Positions 1-8,648 of a stretch of DNA of 64,000 bases are shown here, piece after piece. A model generated the notes under the pieces. That model saw only the letters and a list, made by a program, of their open reading frames with translations. It did not search any database and was not told the DNA's origin. Numbering within the stretch: position 1 is the first letter of the stretch; every line of letters starts with the position of its first letter. Location: assembly GCA_964647485.1 (NCBI GenBank), contig CAZYHV010000017.1:18382-82381 (forward strand), in the 5' to 3' direction. This DNA comes from FW021-bin31 sp964647485. Its GTDB lineage: Bacteria > Bacteroidota > Bacteroidia > Chitinophagales > Chitinophagaceae. Both the position numbers and the translations under genes were made by a program.

Positions 1-841
1 TACGCACTTTACTATTACTTCCCGGTTCTCCGGAAGCTGTTATATGAACCCCAGGCACCTTCCCTTGCAACTGCTTTTGGATATTCCCCATTGGCGTTGC
101 ATTTAATTCTGTCCCTTTAAGAGGGGTAATGGAACCAGTAAGATTTTTCTTCCGTTGAGCAGTGTATCCTGTCACTACCAATTCATTCAATTCTTTGGAA
201 GATTCCCCCATCTTTACATTGATGGTTCCCTGACCATCTACAGCAATTTCTTGTGTTTCAAAACCAACAGAACTGAATACTAATGTAGCATTTTCAGGAG
301 CATCTAGGCTATAATGACCTTTCGCATCTGTAACCGTTCCTGTGCTGCTACCTTTCACTTGTACCGTCACTCCGGGCAAAGGGTTACCATCAGGATCTTT
401 TACAATTCCTTCTACATGTTGTACCTGAAAAAGACTTCCTTTTTTACCAATAATTATTAGCTCATCGCCCACTTTCTTATAATGAAGATTTGTACCGATG
501 AATAGTTGACGAAGGATTTCAGAAAGAGTTCCTTTGTTTACATTCAAGTCTATTCTTTTATTTACAGGAACGATATCATCACTGTATAGGATCCGGTAAT
601 CTAACTTTCTTTCTATTTTTGAAAGAACATTCTTAAACTTTGTATTTTTAAAATGAAGACTATAAGTATCGCTCCCCTGTGAATATCCTTTAGCGGAGAC
701 CTGTAAACTGGCAACAAGCACAATAATAAAACAGAGCTTCATAAGCAGGAGAATCTTTTTAAACCTTTCTAACCCTGAACCGGGAGTCTTTTTTAGAGCA
801 GTGTTAAAAGGGAAGCAATTAGAAGATAACTTTTTTTTCAT
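1..841 (-). CDS. SusC/RagA-family TonB-dependent receptor with STN domain (5' part only)
   Basis: The gene starts at 841 and runs off the left edge, giving about 280 residues. Translation shows a basic start, a hydrophobic signal segment at about residues 29-50, and an STN (secretin/TonB short N-terminal) domain at about 62-131. A carboxypeptidase-regulatory-like beta-sandwich follows at about 143-218 (VEGIVKDPDGNPLPGVTV), then the start of the plug (ELNELVVTGY). Such proteins are outer-membrane importers of glycans or other ligands, usually paired with a SusD lipoprotein, which would lie outside the window. The STN domain is the part that contacts a FecR-type anti-sigma factor. With fecR and ECF sigma genes directly upstream, ligand-induced trans-envelope signalling is the likely control. 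The substrate cannot be told. Confidence 0.93.
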   Translation of the reverse strand, partial: MKKKLSSNCFPFNTALKKTPGSGLERFKKILLLMKLCFIIVLVASLQVSAKGYSQGSDTYSLHFKNTKFKNVLSKIERKLDYRILYSDDIVPVNKRIDLNVNKGTLSEILRQLFIGTNLHYKKVGDELIIIGKKGSLFQVQHVEGIVKDPDGNPLPGVTVQVKGSSTGTVTDAKGHYSLDAPENATLVFSSVGFETQEIAVDGQGTINVKMGESSKELNELVVTGYTAQRKKNLTGSITPLKGTELNATPMGNIQKQLQGKVPGVHITASGEPGSNSKVR

Positions 842-848
842 ATTTTTG
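841..848 (+). promoter_or_regulatory. Candidate plus-strand -7 box for antisense RNA
   Basis: TATTTTTG fits the Bacteroidota -7 consensus TAnnTTTG and overlaps the susC start codon on the opposite strand. No clear TTTG -33 box is visible about 20 bases upstream, so the call rests on the -7 box and on the RNA-like structure just downstream. Confidence 0.35.
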
Positions 849-852
849 CATT

Positions 853-975
853 TTAGAGTTTAGTCTCGCACAGAGTTTTCTGTGCGAGAAGAGAAATTGG
901 AAACCGGGCGTCCAAACCTTTGAAGTTTCCTTTTTGTCAATGCCTCTCTTCCTTTCAAAGAGAGGCTTTTTTCTT
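853..975 (+). ncRNA. Candidate antisense sRNA across the susC leader
   Basis: Downstream of the TATTTTTG box lies a perfect 10-bp hairpin at 865-888 (CTCGCACAGA, loop GTTT, TCTGTGCGAG). About 50 bases later comes an intrinsic terminator shape on the plus strand. No ORF of useful size lies between. The transcript would be about 120 nt and fully antisense to the susC mRNA leader. Known precedent: cis-antisense sRNAs of the DonS type lie between anti-sigma and susC genes in Bacteroides polysaccharide-utilisation loci and repress them. Assignment here is inference from position and structure. Confidence 0.42.
942..975 (+). terminator. Intrinsic terminator, plus strand
   Basis: A 9-bp stem (GCCTCTCTT at 942-950 with AAGAGAGGC at 958-966) is followed on the plus strand by a T-rich tract at 967-975. 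On the minus strand, the direction of both flanking genes, the stem is preceded by the A-run and followed by no U-tract. It therefore reads as a plus-strand terminator. Confidence 0.6.
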
Positions 976-1019
976 TTCATCTGTACTTTTTTAATTCATT
1001 GTTTTCAATTTTATAGTGA

Positions 1020-2171
1020 TCAATTATAAATGGTTACGTAATTCTTTTCAATAGTATATTTAAAGGGGCGAACCATCTGAAGTGCTTTTAGCGCCTGATT
1101 TAAGGTCTCTTCTTCAAAAATCCCTGTAAAGGTATAGTTGGCTACTTCCTTATTTTCAATGGAGATATCTACCCCATATCGACGAGACAATTGATGGGAA
1201 AGAGCTTCAAATCGTTCTCCTTGAAAAACTAATCGATCCTCCTTCCACGCTGTCTCAGAAATCAGATGAAGCCCTGTCTTCGTCACTACAGGGTGAATTT
1301 TGGTTACTTTCATCTGAAGCGGTTGCTCTATTTTTTTTACAATTTGCTTCTTCTGCTTAAAGATATTCTCTCCCTGTTGTTTTACATCTACTTTCTCGGG
1401 TTTCGTCTTTGAGTGAGTATAATATATCACTTTTTCGCCCGGCTTCATTACGAGATTTTTATCTTTATCATGGATAGGAGCCACAGAAACACTTCCTTTT
1501 ATAAGGGACAAAGCCGACTTATCATCATCCGGATAGGCTTTTAGATTAAATTCAGTACCTATATCCTTTATAGTCAGCCCTTTGGTGTGGATAATGAAAG
1601 GATGGCAAGCATCATGCTTAACTTTAAAATAACCCTCTCCTACTAAAGTGACTTCTCGTTTCGTGATATGTTGAAAATCATTCGGGTAAATTAATTTAGA
1701 ATCCGCATTCAACCATACTTTTGTTCCATCCGGTAAAGTAACTGTCGTCTTCGAGCCTTTCTTGGTAGTGACTGTATTTAGGTTCCTCTGATGTGCCGTA
1801 AAAGATTGATAAACAAACCACCCTCCTACCAACAATACTACCATCACTGCCACCCTTCTCCAAAGTTTTCTTTTTTTATGGAAACTGCCTTTCTTCTTTT
1901 GTTCCTTTAAAACGGAAGCTGAAGTAATCTTTTTCATGACCTGCTCTTTATAATAAGCTGTACGCTCTTGCAGTTCTTCACTTTCTTCCTGATTCATCTC
2001 CTTTACCTCTTCCCAATAGGCCTTCAAATCTTCTTCTAACTGTTGGACTTCCTCCGTTTTATCCTCTTCCCGCAAAAGCTGTTCTAGCCTTTCCAAGTCC
2101 TTCGAATCAGCTTCTCCGGTCAATTTCCGACCCAGTAATTCCCATATTTTTTTATCCTTCTCCTTCATCAA
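1020..2171 (-). CDS. FecR-family anti-sigma factor (DUF4974)
   Basis: 383-residue inner-membrane protein. Residues 1-100 are a charged cytoplasmic region that should hold the ECF sigma factor. A single membrane helix lies at about 106-123 (VAVMVVLLVGGWFV). The periplasmic FecR domain follows at about 135-235 (VTLPDGTKVWLNADSKL, GEGYFKVKHD), and the C-terminal DUF4974 STN-like module ends the protein (FTGIFEEETLNQALKALQ). It sits between the ECF sigma gene upstream and the STN-bearing SusC receptor gene downstream, the standard three-part signalling cassette. On ligand binding by the receptor the sigma factor would be released. Family assignment is firm; the partner pairing is inferred from adjacency. 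Confidence 0.95.
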   Translation of the reverse strand: MMKEKDKKIWELLGRKLTGEADSKDLERLEQLLREEDKTEEVQQLEEDLKAYWEEVKEMNQEESEELQERTAYYKEQVMKKITSASVLKEQKKKGSFHKKRKLWRRVAVMVVLLVGGWFVYQSFTAHQRNLNTVTTKKGSKTTVTLPDGTKVWLNADSKLIYPNDFQHITKREVTLVGEGYFKVKHDACHPFIIHTKGLTIKDIGTEFNLKAYPDDDKSALSLIKGSVSVAPIHDKDKNLVMKPGEKVIYYTHSKTKPEKVDVKQQGENIFKQKKQIVKKIEQPLQMKVTKIHPVVTKTGLHLISETAWKEDRLVFQGERFEALSHQLSRRYGVDISIENKEVANYTFTGIFEEETLNQALKALQMVRPFKYTIEKNYVTIYN

Positions 2172-2343
2172 ACAGATATGCTTTTACATCAGGAAAAATA
2201 TATTCCTTTAATAAGGAGAGCCTCTTTTAATGAGATACCCCTAAAGGAATCATTATTTTTTTGAAATTTAATTGATGAAAAGGAATGACATGAATCGTTT
2301 TCATTGTTATTTTCATTACTAAAAAACAAAACTATTCATATAA

Positions 2344-2928
2344 CTATTTTTCTTCCTTCACCTTTTCGGGCTCTTGGATTACTCTATAATAAGCTTGATT
2401 CATCCGCTTCATTGCAATACCCATTTGAGCTTCAATTGTTTTTACAGAGAGTTGAAGCAACCCGGCTGCTTCACGATATTTTAGACCATCTTCTTTAATC
2501 AATTTATAGATAAGTCGGCAACGAGGAGGTAAATCATGAATGGCGGATTGTATCCTTCTAAACATTTCTTTGGTTATCATTGCACTCTCGGGGGTTTTTC
2601 GATCCGCTTTCAACCAAATACTCGTTTGATCCAAAGAATAAGTTTGTACTTTTTTTTGTTTCTTTAATTGTTTTAGCGCTCCATTTCTTACACTCACATA
2701 TAAATATAACCTAAAGTCTTCTATCTCTTCAAGTCGTTCTCTTCTCCGCCAAATTCTCAATAGGACATCAGAGACCACCTCTTCTCCAAGTGGTCTTGAA
2801 TGAAGGAACGAAAAAGCAAAACGTGTTAATGGCGCAAAACAAAGCTCGAATAATTCTCCAAAAGCCTTCTCATCAGAAAAATCACAAATTCGATCCCGTA
2901 AATAGAATAGTTTGTTTTTATTTATCAT
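2344..2928 (-). CDS. ECF RNA polymerase sigma factor (FecI-like)
   Basis: 194 residues, normal for Bacteroidota ECF sigma factors. Sigma region 2 lies at about 24-68 (FGELFELCFAPLTRFAFSFL, then EEVVSDVLLRIW). Region 4 with its helix-turn-helix lies at about 130-180 (LPPRCRLIYKLIKEDGLKYR, then AAGLLQLSVKTIEAQ). It is the first gene of the sigma - FecR - SusC cassette on the minus strand, 172 bases upstream of fecR. It probably drives transcription of the receptor operon when freed from FecR. The C-terminal tail (EPEKVKEEK) is short and charged. Confidence 0.95.
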   Translation of the reverse strand: MINKNKLFYLRDRICDFSDEKAFGELFELCFAPLTRFAFSFLHSRPLGEEVVSDVLLRIWRRRERLEEIEDFRLYLYVSVRNGALKQLKKQKKVQTYSLDQTSIWLKADRKTPESAMITKEMFRRIQSAIHDLPPRCRLIYKLIKEDGLKYREAAGLLQLSVKTIEAQMGIAMKRMNQAYYRVIQEPEKVKEEK

Positions 2929-3142
2929 AAAAGAATCTTAGGATAAGGAATGGGAGCACAATATAATAAAATTTTATCATTTACAAATACGATATTTTCA
3001 TTTACCTTCCAAAATGCCTCTTTATTTTCCAAAAAAATATTTGCATTTCATCCTCTTCGTCTCGAAAATACCATCCATAAATAAGTCTCTCGAAAAGATC
3101 AAAACAAAGACCTTCAAGAGGGTATTGATGAAAAGATAAATC

Positions 3143-3631
3143 TTATTTTTCTATTGGCTCGACCAGAACGGTGGCATGCGCTTCAATTCCTTCGCCTCTT
3201 CCCACATAACCCATTGTCTCAGTAGTAGTTGCCTTAATAGAAACCTGATGAAGTTCCACCCCTATACAGCTTGCAATTTGCTTTCTTATTGTGGAGATAT
3301 AGGGTTTTAGTTTGGGTTTTTGTAAACATACTGAACAATCCATGTTCATCAATTGATATCCATTCTTTTGAAGAAGTTCATAAGAAGCAGCTAATAGTTT
3401 TTTACTATCTATATCTTTATAGGCAGGATCCGTGTCCGGAAAATGTGTACCAATATCTCCCAATGCCAGCGTCCCCAACAAAGCATCACAAATAGCATGT
3501 AATAGCACATCTGCATCGCTATGTCCGACACTTCCTTTTTCAAAGGGAATTTCCACACCTCCAATCATTAATTTTCTATTTTCTCCCAATCGATGGAAAT
3601 CTATTCCATATCCTATACGAAATGCCAACAC
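3143..3631 (-). CDS. ispF: 2-C-methyl-D-erythritol 2,4-cyclodiphosphate synthase
   Basis: 162 residues, full length for IspF. It converts 4-diphosphocytidyl-methylerythritol 2-phosphate to the cyclodiphosphate in the MEP isoprenoid pathway, as a cytosolic homotrimer. The zinc ligands are visible: D11 and H13 in GYGIDFHRL, and H45 in GHSDADVLLHA. The C-terminal family motif TTTETMGYVGRGEGIEA is intact. It begins 11 bases after the porV stop on the same strand, so it is probably co-transcribed. The porV-ispF neighbourhood is also known from Porphyromonas gingivalis, so this is old synteny and not a functional link to secretion. Confidence 0.97.
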   Translation of the reverse strand: MLAFRIGYGIDFHRLGENRKLMIGGVEIPFEKGSVGHSDADVLLHAICDALLGTLALGDIGTHFPDTDPAYKDIDSKKLLAASYELLQKNGYQLMNMDCSVCLQKPKLKPYISTIRKQIASCIGVELHQVSIKATTTETMGYVGRGEGIEAHATVLVEPIEK

Positions 3632-3642
3632 AAGTATATTTT

Positions 3643-4848
3643 TTAATAATTATTACTTCCTAAATCAAATAATAGAGAAAACCGAAGCGTATTAGACAAG
3701 GGATTCCTTTGGGGTCCTTTCCCAGAAGGAACCAGATAAGATAAATTCATCCCAAAGGATAAATATTTTACACCTAAACCCAAAGTAAAAAACTTACGAT
3801 CTCCTTTATGTTTGCTTTCAGTAAAATAGCCTGCTCTCAAGGCAAATAAATCATTGTACCAGTATTCAAGCCCTAAAGAATAATTAATTTCGTTCATTTC
3901 TTCCTTAAATCCTCCCGGTGCATCCGTAAAAGAACCAAAGATGCCGGAAATAACAGACTTTTCCCTAAAATCCGGGACACTATTCCCATTAGCATCCAGC
4001 GTGTCAGGAGTAGGTACCAGCAATTTATTAAGATCTACAGCGAATGTGATCTTATTATAGTGGTTAAATTGATACGTATAGGAACCGCCCACCCCTAGGT
4101 TTGTAGGTATAAAATTTTTATATTGTTCATTGTCTGCATAAGATATCTTTGCTCCTATATTAGTGATGGTCATGCCAAAACGCCAGGTTCCACTTTTTTC
4201 CTCCATAAAAGATCCATAATCTTTTTTCTTCGTATAAAAAGCAGAAAGATCACCTGCCACTGATTGTCCGGGCTTGAAACTTACATTTCCTACAGAGGTA
4301 CCGGAAGCCAGATTAGAGTAGATATATCGCAAAGCTAAACCCAGCGACCAATGCGCTGATAATTTTCTGGCATATCCTACATCAAAGGAAAATTCCCGAG
4401 GGTGGTAAATCCCCTGGTCTTCTCCGGTAATGCCGGTAAATTGTAGGGTTCCCAAATCAAAATATCGCAAAGAAGCTCCAATCACTTGTCTATCGTCCAA
4501 TTGTTTATATCCCCCTACATAACCTAAAAATACATCCTTCACCAAATCCCGTAACCAGGGGGTATAGGATACAGAAACACCTGCATCGCTCTTTGCAAAA
4601 TTAAGTTTAGAAAAGTTCCAATAAGTAGCATTGGCATCAGGAGAGATAGCAATACCGGCATCTCCCATCCCTCCGCTCCTTGCATCAGGAGAAATTCTCA
4701 AAAATGGTACTGCAGTACTGATAACATTCACTCTGCCATCCACATTCACATCTGTATTTTCTATCGTTCCTTGTGCGTCTCCTCTCAAGCTATAACCTAG
4801 GACTATAGCCATTAATAGAAAATTTTTTATTGCTTTTTTCATCAACAA
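3643..4848 (-). CDS. porV: Type IX secretion outer-membrane shuttle protein PorV (LptO)
   Basis: 401 residues with an N-terminal signal peptide (about 1-25, ending GDAQG). The family segment FLRISPDARSGGMGDAGIA comes next, followed by a FadL-like 14-strand barrel and a C-terminal strand typical of outer-membrane proteins (LRFSLLFDLGSNNY). PorV receives cargo from the type IX translocon and hands it to the PorU attachment complex. Its position beside gldJ (divergent) and ispF (downstream) matches conserved Bacteroidota synteny, although porU, often adjacent, is absent here. The intergenic space to gldJ (4849-5029) must carry divergent promoters. Confidence 0.95.
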   Translation of the reverse strand: MLMKKAIKNFLLMAIVLGYSLRGDAQGTIENTDVNVDGRVNVISTAVPFLRISPDARSGGMGDAGIAISPDANATYWNFSKLNFAKSDAGVSVSYTPWLRDLVKDVFLGYVGGYKQLDDRQVIGASLRYFDLGTLQFTGITGEDQGIYHPREFSFDVGYARKLSAHWSLGLALRYIYSNLASGTSVGNVSFKPGQSVAGDLSAFYTKKKDYGSFMEEKSGTWRFGMTITNIGAKISYADNEQYKNFIPTNLGVGGSYTYQFNHYNKITFAVDLNKLLVPTPDTLDANGNSVPDFREKSVISGIFGSFTDAPGGFKEEMNEINYSLGLEYWYNDLFALRAGYFTESKHKGDRKFFTLGLGVKYLSFGMNLSYLVPSGKGPQRNPLSNTLRFSLLFDLGSNNY

Positions 4849-4983
4849 AACGTTGAAATGTTTTCAAACACCCTTTATAATATTAAATTCGTTCATCATT
4901 TATTCTGTAAAAGTATAAAAAAATTACTTCTTTGTCCGATTTAGGATTAAAAATTAAAACTTAATTATTTAAAAGAAAAATAT

Positions 4984-4991
4984 TACATTTG
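4984..4991 (+). promoter_or_regulatory. -7 promoter box for gldJ-murF
   Basis: TACATTTG matches TAnnTTTG and would give a transcript starting about 30 bases before the gldJ start codon. The -33 region is A/T rich without a clean TTTG. Confidence 0.5.
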
Positions 4992-5029
4992 CCTATAGAT
5001 GAAGATAAGACGATAATAAATTATATCTG

Positions 5030-6568
5030 ATGATACGCAGCACCTTTATAAGAAACAGCCTATTTTTACTCTGTATTACAGCAATATTAGGCTCTTGTAA
5101 TGTATTTCATAAGAAATATGAAAAATCGAGTGCTACCGGCTGGAATTATAACGATCCGGAATGGGGTGGTTTTTTCGTTCCTAAGGATGTAGAACAAAAG
5201 ACGGGGCCGGGTTTGGTTTTTGTGCAAGGAGGGACTTTTATGATGGGGCAGACCAATGAAGATGTGATGGGAGATTGGGATAACATGAGGCATCGTATTA
5301 CAGTCAACTCCTTCTATATGGATGAAACAGAAGTCTCAAATGTTAATTATAGAGAATATACCTACTGGCTTAAGAGAATGTTTGGTGCTTTTAACAGACA
5401 AGTTTATCGGGATGCATTGCCCGATACGCTAGTATGGAGAAGTCAGCTTTCCTATAATGAACCAATGGTAGAATATTATTTTAGGCATCCTGCTTATAAT
5501 GATTTTCCGGTAGTTGGTGTATCATGGGTTCAGGCAAACAATTTCAGTAAATGGCGTTCAGATCGAGTAAACGAGATGATGCTTATCAAAAAAGGTATTC
5601 TCTCCAAAGAAGCAATCATCAATGCTCAGGGAGATCAACATTTTGGAACAAAATCCTATTTATTAGGCCTTTACGATGGCGTACCCGGGAAGGAAGTTCA
5701 AAAAGGGAAAACAGCCTATACGCATCCGGATGGCAGTCCGAGAAGGATTAAATTTTCCGATGGAGTGCTTTTACCCAATTACCGGCTTCCTACGGAGGCA
5801 GAATGGGAATATGCTGCTTTGGCTTATATCGGACAAAACCCCGATCCTTCTAAAAAGGATAAAAGGATGGGAGAAAATATGATTATGAATCATCAGGTAT
5901 ATTCCTGGAACAACAATGCCAAAGGGGTGAGAGACCGACGCCGGGGGGCATGGCAAGGGGAATTTTTAGCAAACTTTAAAATCGGATCCGGTGATTATAT
6001 GGGTATTTCCGGAGGATTGAATGATGCGGCCGCTATGCCGGCTCCTGTTAAATCTTATTTTCCGAATGCCTTTGGTTTATACAACATGTCTGGAAATGTA
6101 AGTGAATGGGTTAGAGACGTTTATAGAAAATTAAACCCGGTTACGGTGAATGACCTTAGTCCTTTTAGAGGAAATGTATACAAAGATCCAAAAACAGATG
6201 AATATAATGAGCCTTATTTAGATAGTCTCGGAAATGTTGCCATGGAGTTAGAACCCGATTCTATAGCTTCTCAACATTGGAACTATATGAGAGCGGATTT
6301 GCGTGGATACCTGGATGGAGATAGCGCTTCTAAAGTGACCTATGCTTATGGGAAAACAACCTTAATCAATAAAGAAAGCAGAGTCATCAAAGGAGGATCC
6401 TGGGCCGATATGCCACATTGGCTTTCTCCGGGAACCAGACGTTTTATGCAGCAAAACCGTTCCAGCAATACCGTAGGCTTTAGAGATGCAATGGATCGAG
6501 TAGGCAGCCCTAATGGCAATGGACGCAAGACAGGGAATCACTTCCGCACGCCACGAGCAAAACGCTAA
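5030..6568 (+). CDS. gldJ: Gliding motility/type IX secretion lipoprotein GldJ
   Basis: 512 residues with a lipoprotein signal (lipobox LGSC, lipidated Cys 23). The body is a formylglycine-generating-enzyme/sulfatase-modifying fold: GLVFVQGGTFMMGQ, DETEVSNVNYREY, RLPTEAEWEYAA, MSGNVSEWVRD and VIKGGSWAD. The catalytic cysteines of true FGE are missing, so it is structural. The segments ALPDTLVWRSQLSYNE and RHPAYNDFPVVGVSW favour GldJ over its paralogue GldK. GldJ stabilises GldK and the periplasmic type IX/gliding machinery in flavobacteria. It is followed 7 bases later by murF, as in Flavobacterium, and diverges from porV. Gliding itself cannot be inferred. Confidence 0.93.
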   Translation: MIRSTFIRNSLFLLCITAILGSCNVFHKKYEKSSATGWNYNDPEWGGFFVPKDVEQKTGPGLVFVQGGTFMMGQTNEDVMGDWDNMRHRITVNSFYMDETEVSNVNYREYTYWLKRMFGAFNRQVYRDALPDTLVWRSQLSYNEPMVEYYFRHPAYNDFPVVGVSWVQANNFSKWRSDRVNEMMLIKKGILSKEAIINAQGDQHFGTKSYLLGLYDGVPGKEVQKGKTAYTHPDGSPRRIKFSDGVLLPNYRLPTEAEWEYAALAYIGQNPDPSKKDKRMGENMIMNHQVYSWNNNAKGVRDRRRGAWQGEFLANFKIGSGDYMGISGGLNDAAAMPAPVKSYFPNAFGLYNMSGNVSEWVRDVYRKLNPVTVNDLSPFRGNVYKDPKTDEYNEPYLDSLGNVAMELEPDSIASQHWNYMRADLRGYLDGDSASKVTYAYGKTTLINKESRVIKGGSWADMPHWLSPGTRRFMQQNRSSNTVGFRDAMDRVGSPNGNGRKTGNHFRTPRAKR

Positions 6569-6575
6569 TACTGCC

Positions 6576-7853
6576 ATGCTCCATACCAAAGATTTATATG
6601 CTTATTTTCTTAAGCATCCTCATGTACAGACCGACACCCGGAATCTTCAGGAAGGAGATTTGTTTTTTGCATTGAAAGGTCCCCATTTTAACGGTAATAA
6701 GTTCGCAAAAGAAGCTTTAGAAAAAGGAGCCTCTTATGCTGTTATTGATGATCCGGCTTATCAAGAAGATGAGCAGACCCTACTGGTGTCAGATGTATTA
6801 ACATCCTTACAGCAGTTAGCGGCTTATCACCGACAACAATTTGACATTCCATTTATAGCCATTACCGGTTCTAACGGAAAAACAACCACCAAAGAACTGA
6901 CCTATGCAGTCCTAAGCACAACATACAACACGCAAGCCACGAAAGGAAACTTGAACAACCACATCGGTATTCCTCTCACTTTACTACGTATTCCCAAAGG
7001 GACAGAAATCGCCCTAATAGAAATGGGAGCCAACCATCAAAAAGAGATTGAAGCCTACTGCCGGATTGTTCGTCCGACGCACGGTCTCATCACCAATATC
7101 GGGAAAGCCCATTTAGAAGGTTTTGGAGGAATAGAAGGAGTAAAAAAAGGAAAAGGAGAATTGTTTGATTTCTTAAGAGCAACCAAGGGTACCGCTTTTG
7201 TCTGTGCTGATTTTCCTTATTTTGTAAAAGAGATGACCAAAGGTCTGCCTGATATTCATTGGTATGGTACTACGAATAATCCACCCATTCGTGGAAAGAT
7301 GATACAAAAACATCCCCTGCTTACCGTACAATTCAACGGGAAATACCGGATTAATACTCATTTATCAGGGGAATACAACCTTTATAATATTCTTGCAGCA
7401 GCAGCAATAGGCGACTATTTCAATGTAAAAAAAGAGGATATCACTTCCGCCATAGCTGAATATCGACCTAAAAATGCACGTTCGCAGGTTATTCATCAAC
7501 GAACCAATACCTTCATATTAGATGCCTACAATGCGAATCCCACAAGTATGCATGCTGCCATCAAAGATTTTTCTGAAAGACCGGAAGAGCATCAATGTCT
7601 ATTCTTGGGTGCGATGAAGGAATTGGGAGAAGAAAGTGCCAAAGAACATCAAGAACTTATTAACTTTATTCAGACTTTCCATTGGGAAGACGTTATTTTG
7701 GTAGGGGACGGTTTCCGGGAAACCCAGCATTCTTTTCTATATTTTCCTACGGTAGAAAAGGCAAAAGCATGGTTTAAGAAGCAGCATTACCAAGAGACTT
7801 CCATTCTTATTAAAGGATCCCATAGTATTGGTATGGAAAAAATCCTGGAGTAG
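6576..7853 (+). CDS. murF: UDP-MurNAc-tripeptide--D-alanyl-D-alanine ligase
   Basis: Cytosolic Mur ligase that adds D-Ala-D-Ala to UDP-MurNAc-tripeptide in peptidoglycan synthesis. I use the ATG at 6576 (MLHTKDLYAYF, 425 residues), 7 bases after the gldJ stop. An in-frame ATG at 6513 would overlap gldJ by 56 bases and add a non-homologous leader. Visible are the N-terminal substrate domain (TDTRNLQEGDLFFALKG), the ATP loop GSNGKTTTKE at about residue 98, EMGANHQKEIEAY, NIGKAHLEGFG, and the C-terminal domain (ILDAYNANPTSM, LGAMKELGEES). It is co-transcribed with gldJ by spacing. Confidence 0.97.
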   Translation: MLHTKDLYAYFLKHPHVQTDTRNLQEGDLFFALKGPHFNGNKFAKEALEKGASYAVIDDPAYQEDEQTLLVSDVLTSLQQLAAYHRQQFDIPFIAITGSNGKTTTKELTYAVLSTTYNTQATKGNLNNHIGIPLTLLRIPKGTEIALIEMGANHQKEIEAYCRIVRPTHGLITNIGKAHLEGFGGIEGVKKGKGELFDFLRATKGTAFVCADFPYFVKEMTKGLPDIHWYGTTNNPPIRGKMIQKHPLLTVQFNGKYRINTHLSGEYNLYNILAAAAIGDYFNVKKEDITSAIAEYRPKNARSQVIHQRTNTFILDAYNANPTSMHAAIKDFSERPEEHQCLFLGAMKELGEESAKEHQELINFIQTFHWEDVILVGDGFRETQHSFLYFPTVEKAKAWFKKQHYQETSILIKGSHSIGMEKILE

Positions 7854-7879
7854 TCTTTTATTTGTTGATGTAAAAGCAA

Positions 7880-7887
7880 TAACTTTG
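7880..7887 (+). promoter_or_regulatory. -7 promoter box for tRNA-Arg
   Basis: TAACTTTG matches TAnnTTTG, with a TTTG at 7861-7864 as a possible -33 box (spacing of 15, slightly short). It lies about 43 bases upstream of the tRNA. Confidence 0.55.
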
Positions 7888-7930
7888 CTATTCTTCGTTA
7901 AGAAGACTGTTCTTTCTAACACATGACTTT

Positions 7931-8002
7931 GGCTCCGTAGTACAATGGATAGTATATGAGTTTCCGGAACTTAGGATCCAGGTTCGATCCCTGGCGGGGC
8001 CA
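7931..8002 (+). tRNA. tRNA-Arg (anticodon CCG)
   Basis: The cloverleaf is complete. Acceptor GGCTCCG pairs with CGGGGCC, the anticodon loop TTCCGGA gives anticodon CCG (codon CGG), and the T arm CCAGG/CCTGG encloses TTCGATC. CCA is not encoded. It stands alone, 77 bases after murF. Confidence 0.95.
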
Positions 8003-8648
8003 CAAAATATATTTTAAATCTGCTTCCGGAAGGAAGAAATTCCTGAAAGGTAAATTAAACATGTAACTTAGGTTCTAATATAGCTTTTTGTAGCAGATGT
8101 TTCCTTTGGTGATACTTTTCCTCTGTCGGTGGTTTCGACTACGCTCAATCACCTCACCGGATATAGTCGAAATACTTTATGTGATTTATTGATATAACAT
8201 TAGCCTTTAGGCTCTACGATAACTATCCCATTAATTTTATCGCATTCCCGTCTCAGATCCCGATAAATCCTTTGCGCACTCCGCGCCTCCTCTCTGTCCT
8301 CCGCGGTTAACCCGCAATATTCACCATTTTTTTTGAAACAACTCTAAAAATCGTTTAAAATCAATAGCTTGGCAAACTTTTTCATGTTTTGATCGTTCCC
8401 CAAATTTGAGGAATAGTTTGAAATTATCTTTTTGCATCTACCGCGTTACAAACTCCTTGCAGTAGGCTACTACTGCGGTGGAGTTCGATGCCTTGTAGCT
8501 ACAAAAAGCTAATCTCATGAATAATGCGGGTTAATTCATATTTATAACCGCTGAGGGCGCTAAGAAGGCGTTAAGGTCGCGGTAGAAAAGTTGTTTTTGT
8601 ATAATAAACGCATTTTTTGTATTTTTAATCCTTTCAAACGCTGTATAT
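8003..8648 (+). other. Noncoding stretch with dispersed inverted repeats
   Basis: No plausible gene. It holds a 14-base arm TAGCTTTTTGTAGC (8081-8094) whose exact reverse complement lies at 8498-8511, and a 26-base imperfect palindrome at 8128-8153 (GGTGGTTTCGACTACGCTCA and onward). A GC-rich block around 8270-8322 has a related inverted block at 8519-8585 (TTAACCCGCAATATTC against GAATAATGCGGGTTAA, then rows of GGCG...TAAG). These look like decayed intergenic repeats. The esterase promoter must be in the last part, but no clean box is visible. Confidence 0.6.

Noticed and set aside
5030..6568. Calling this gene gldK or a formylglycine-generating enzyme
   Set aside because: Catalytic cysteines are absent, and the ALPDTLVWR segment plus the downstream murF favour GldJ; gldLMN do not follow.
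6513..6575. Upstream ATG extension of murF
   Set aside because: It overlaps gldJ by 56 bases and encodes a sequence unlike MurF N-termini; the ATG at 6576 fits better.
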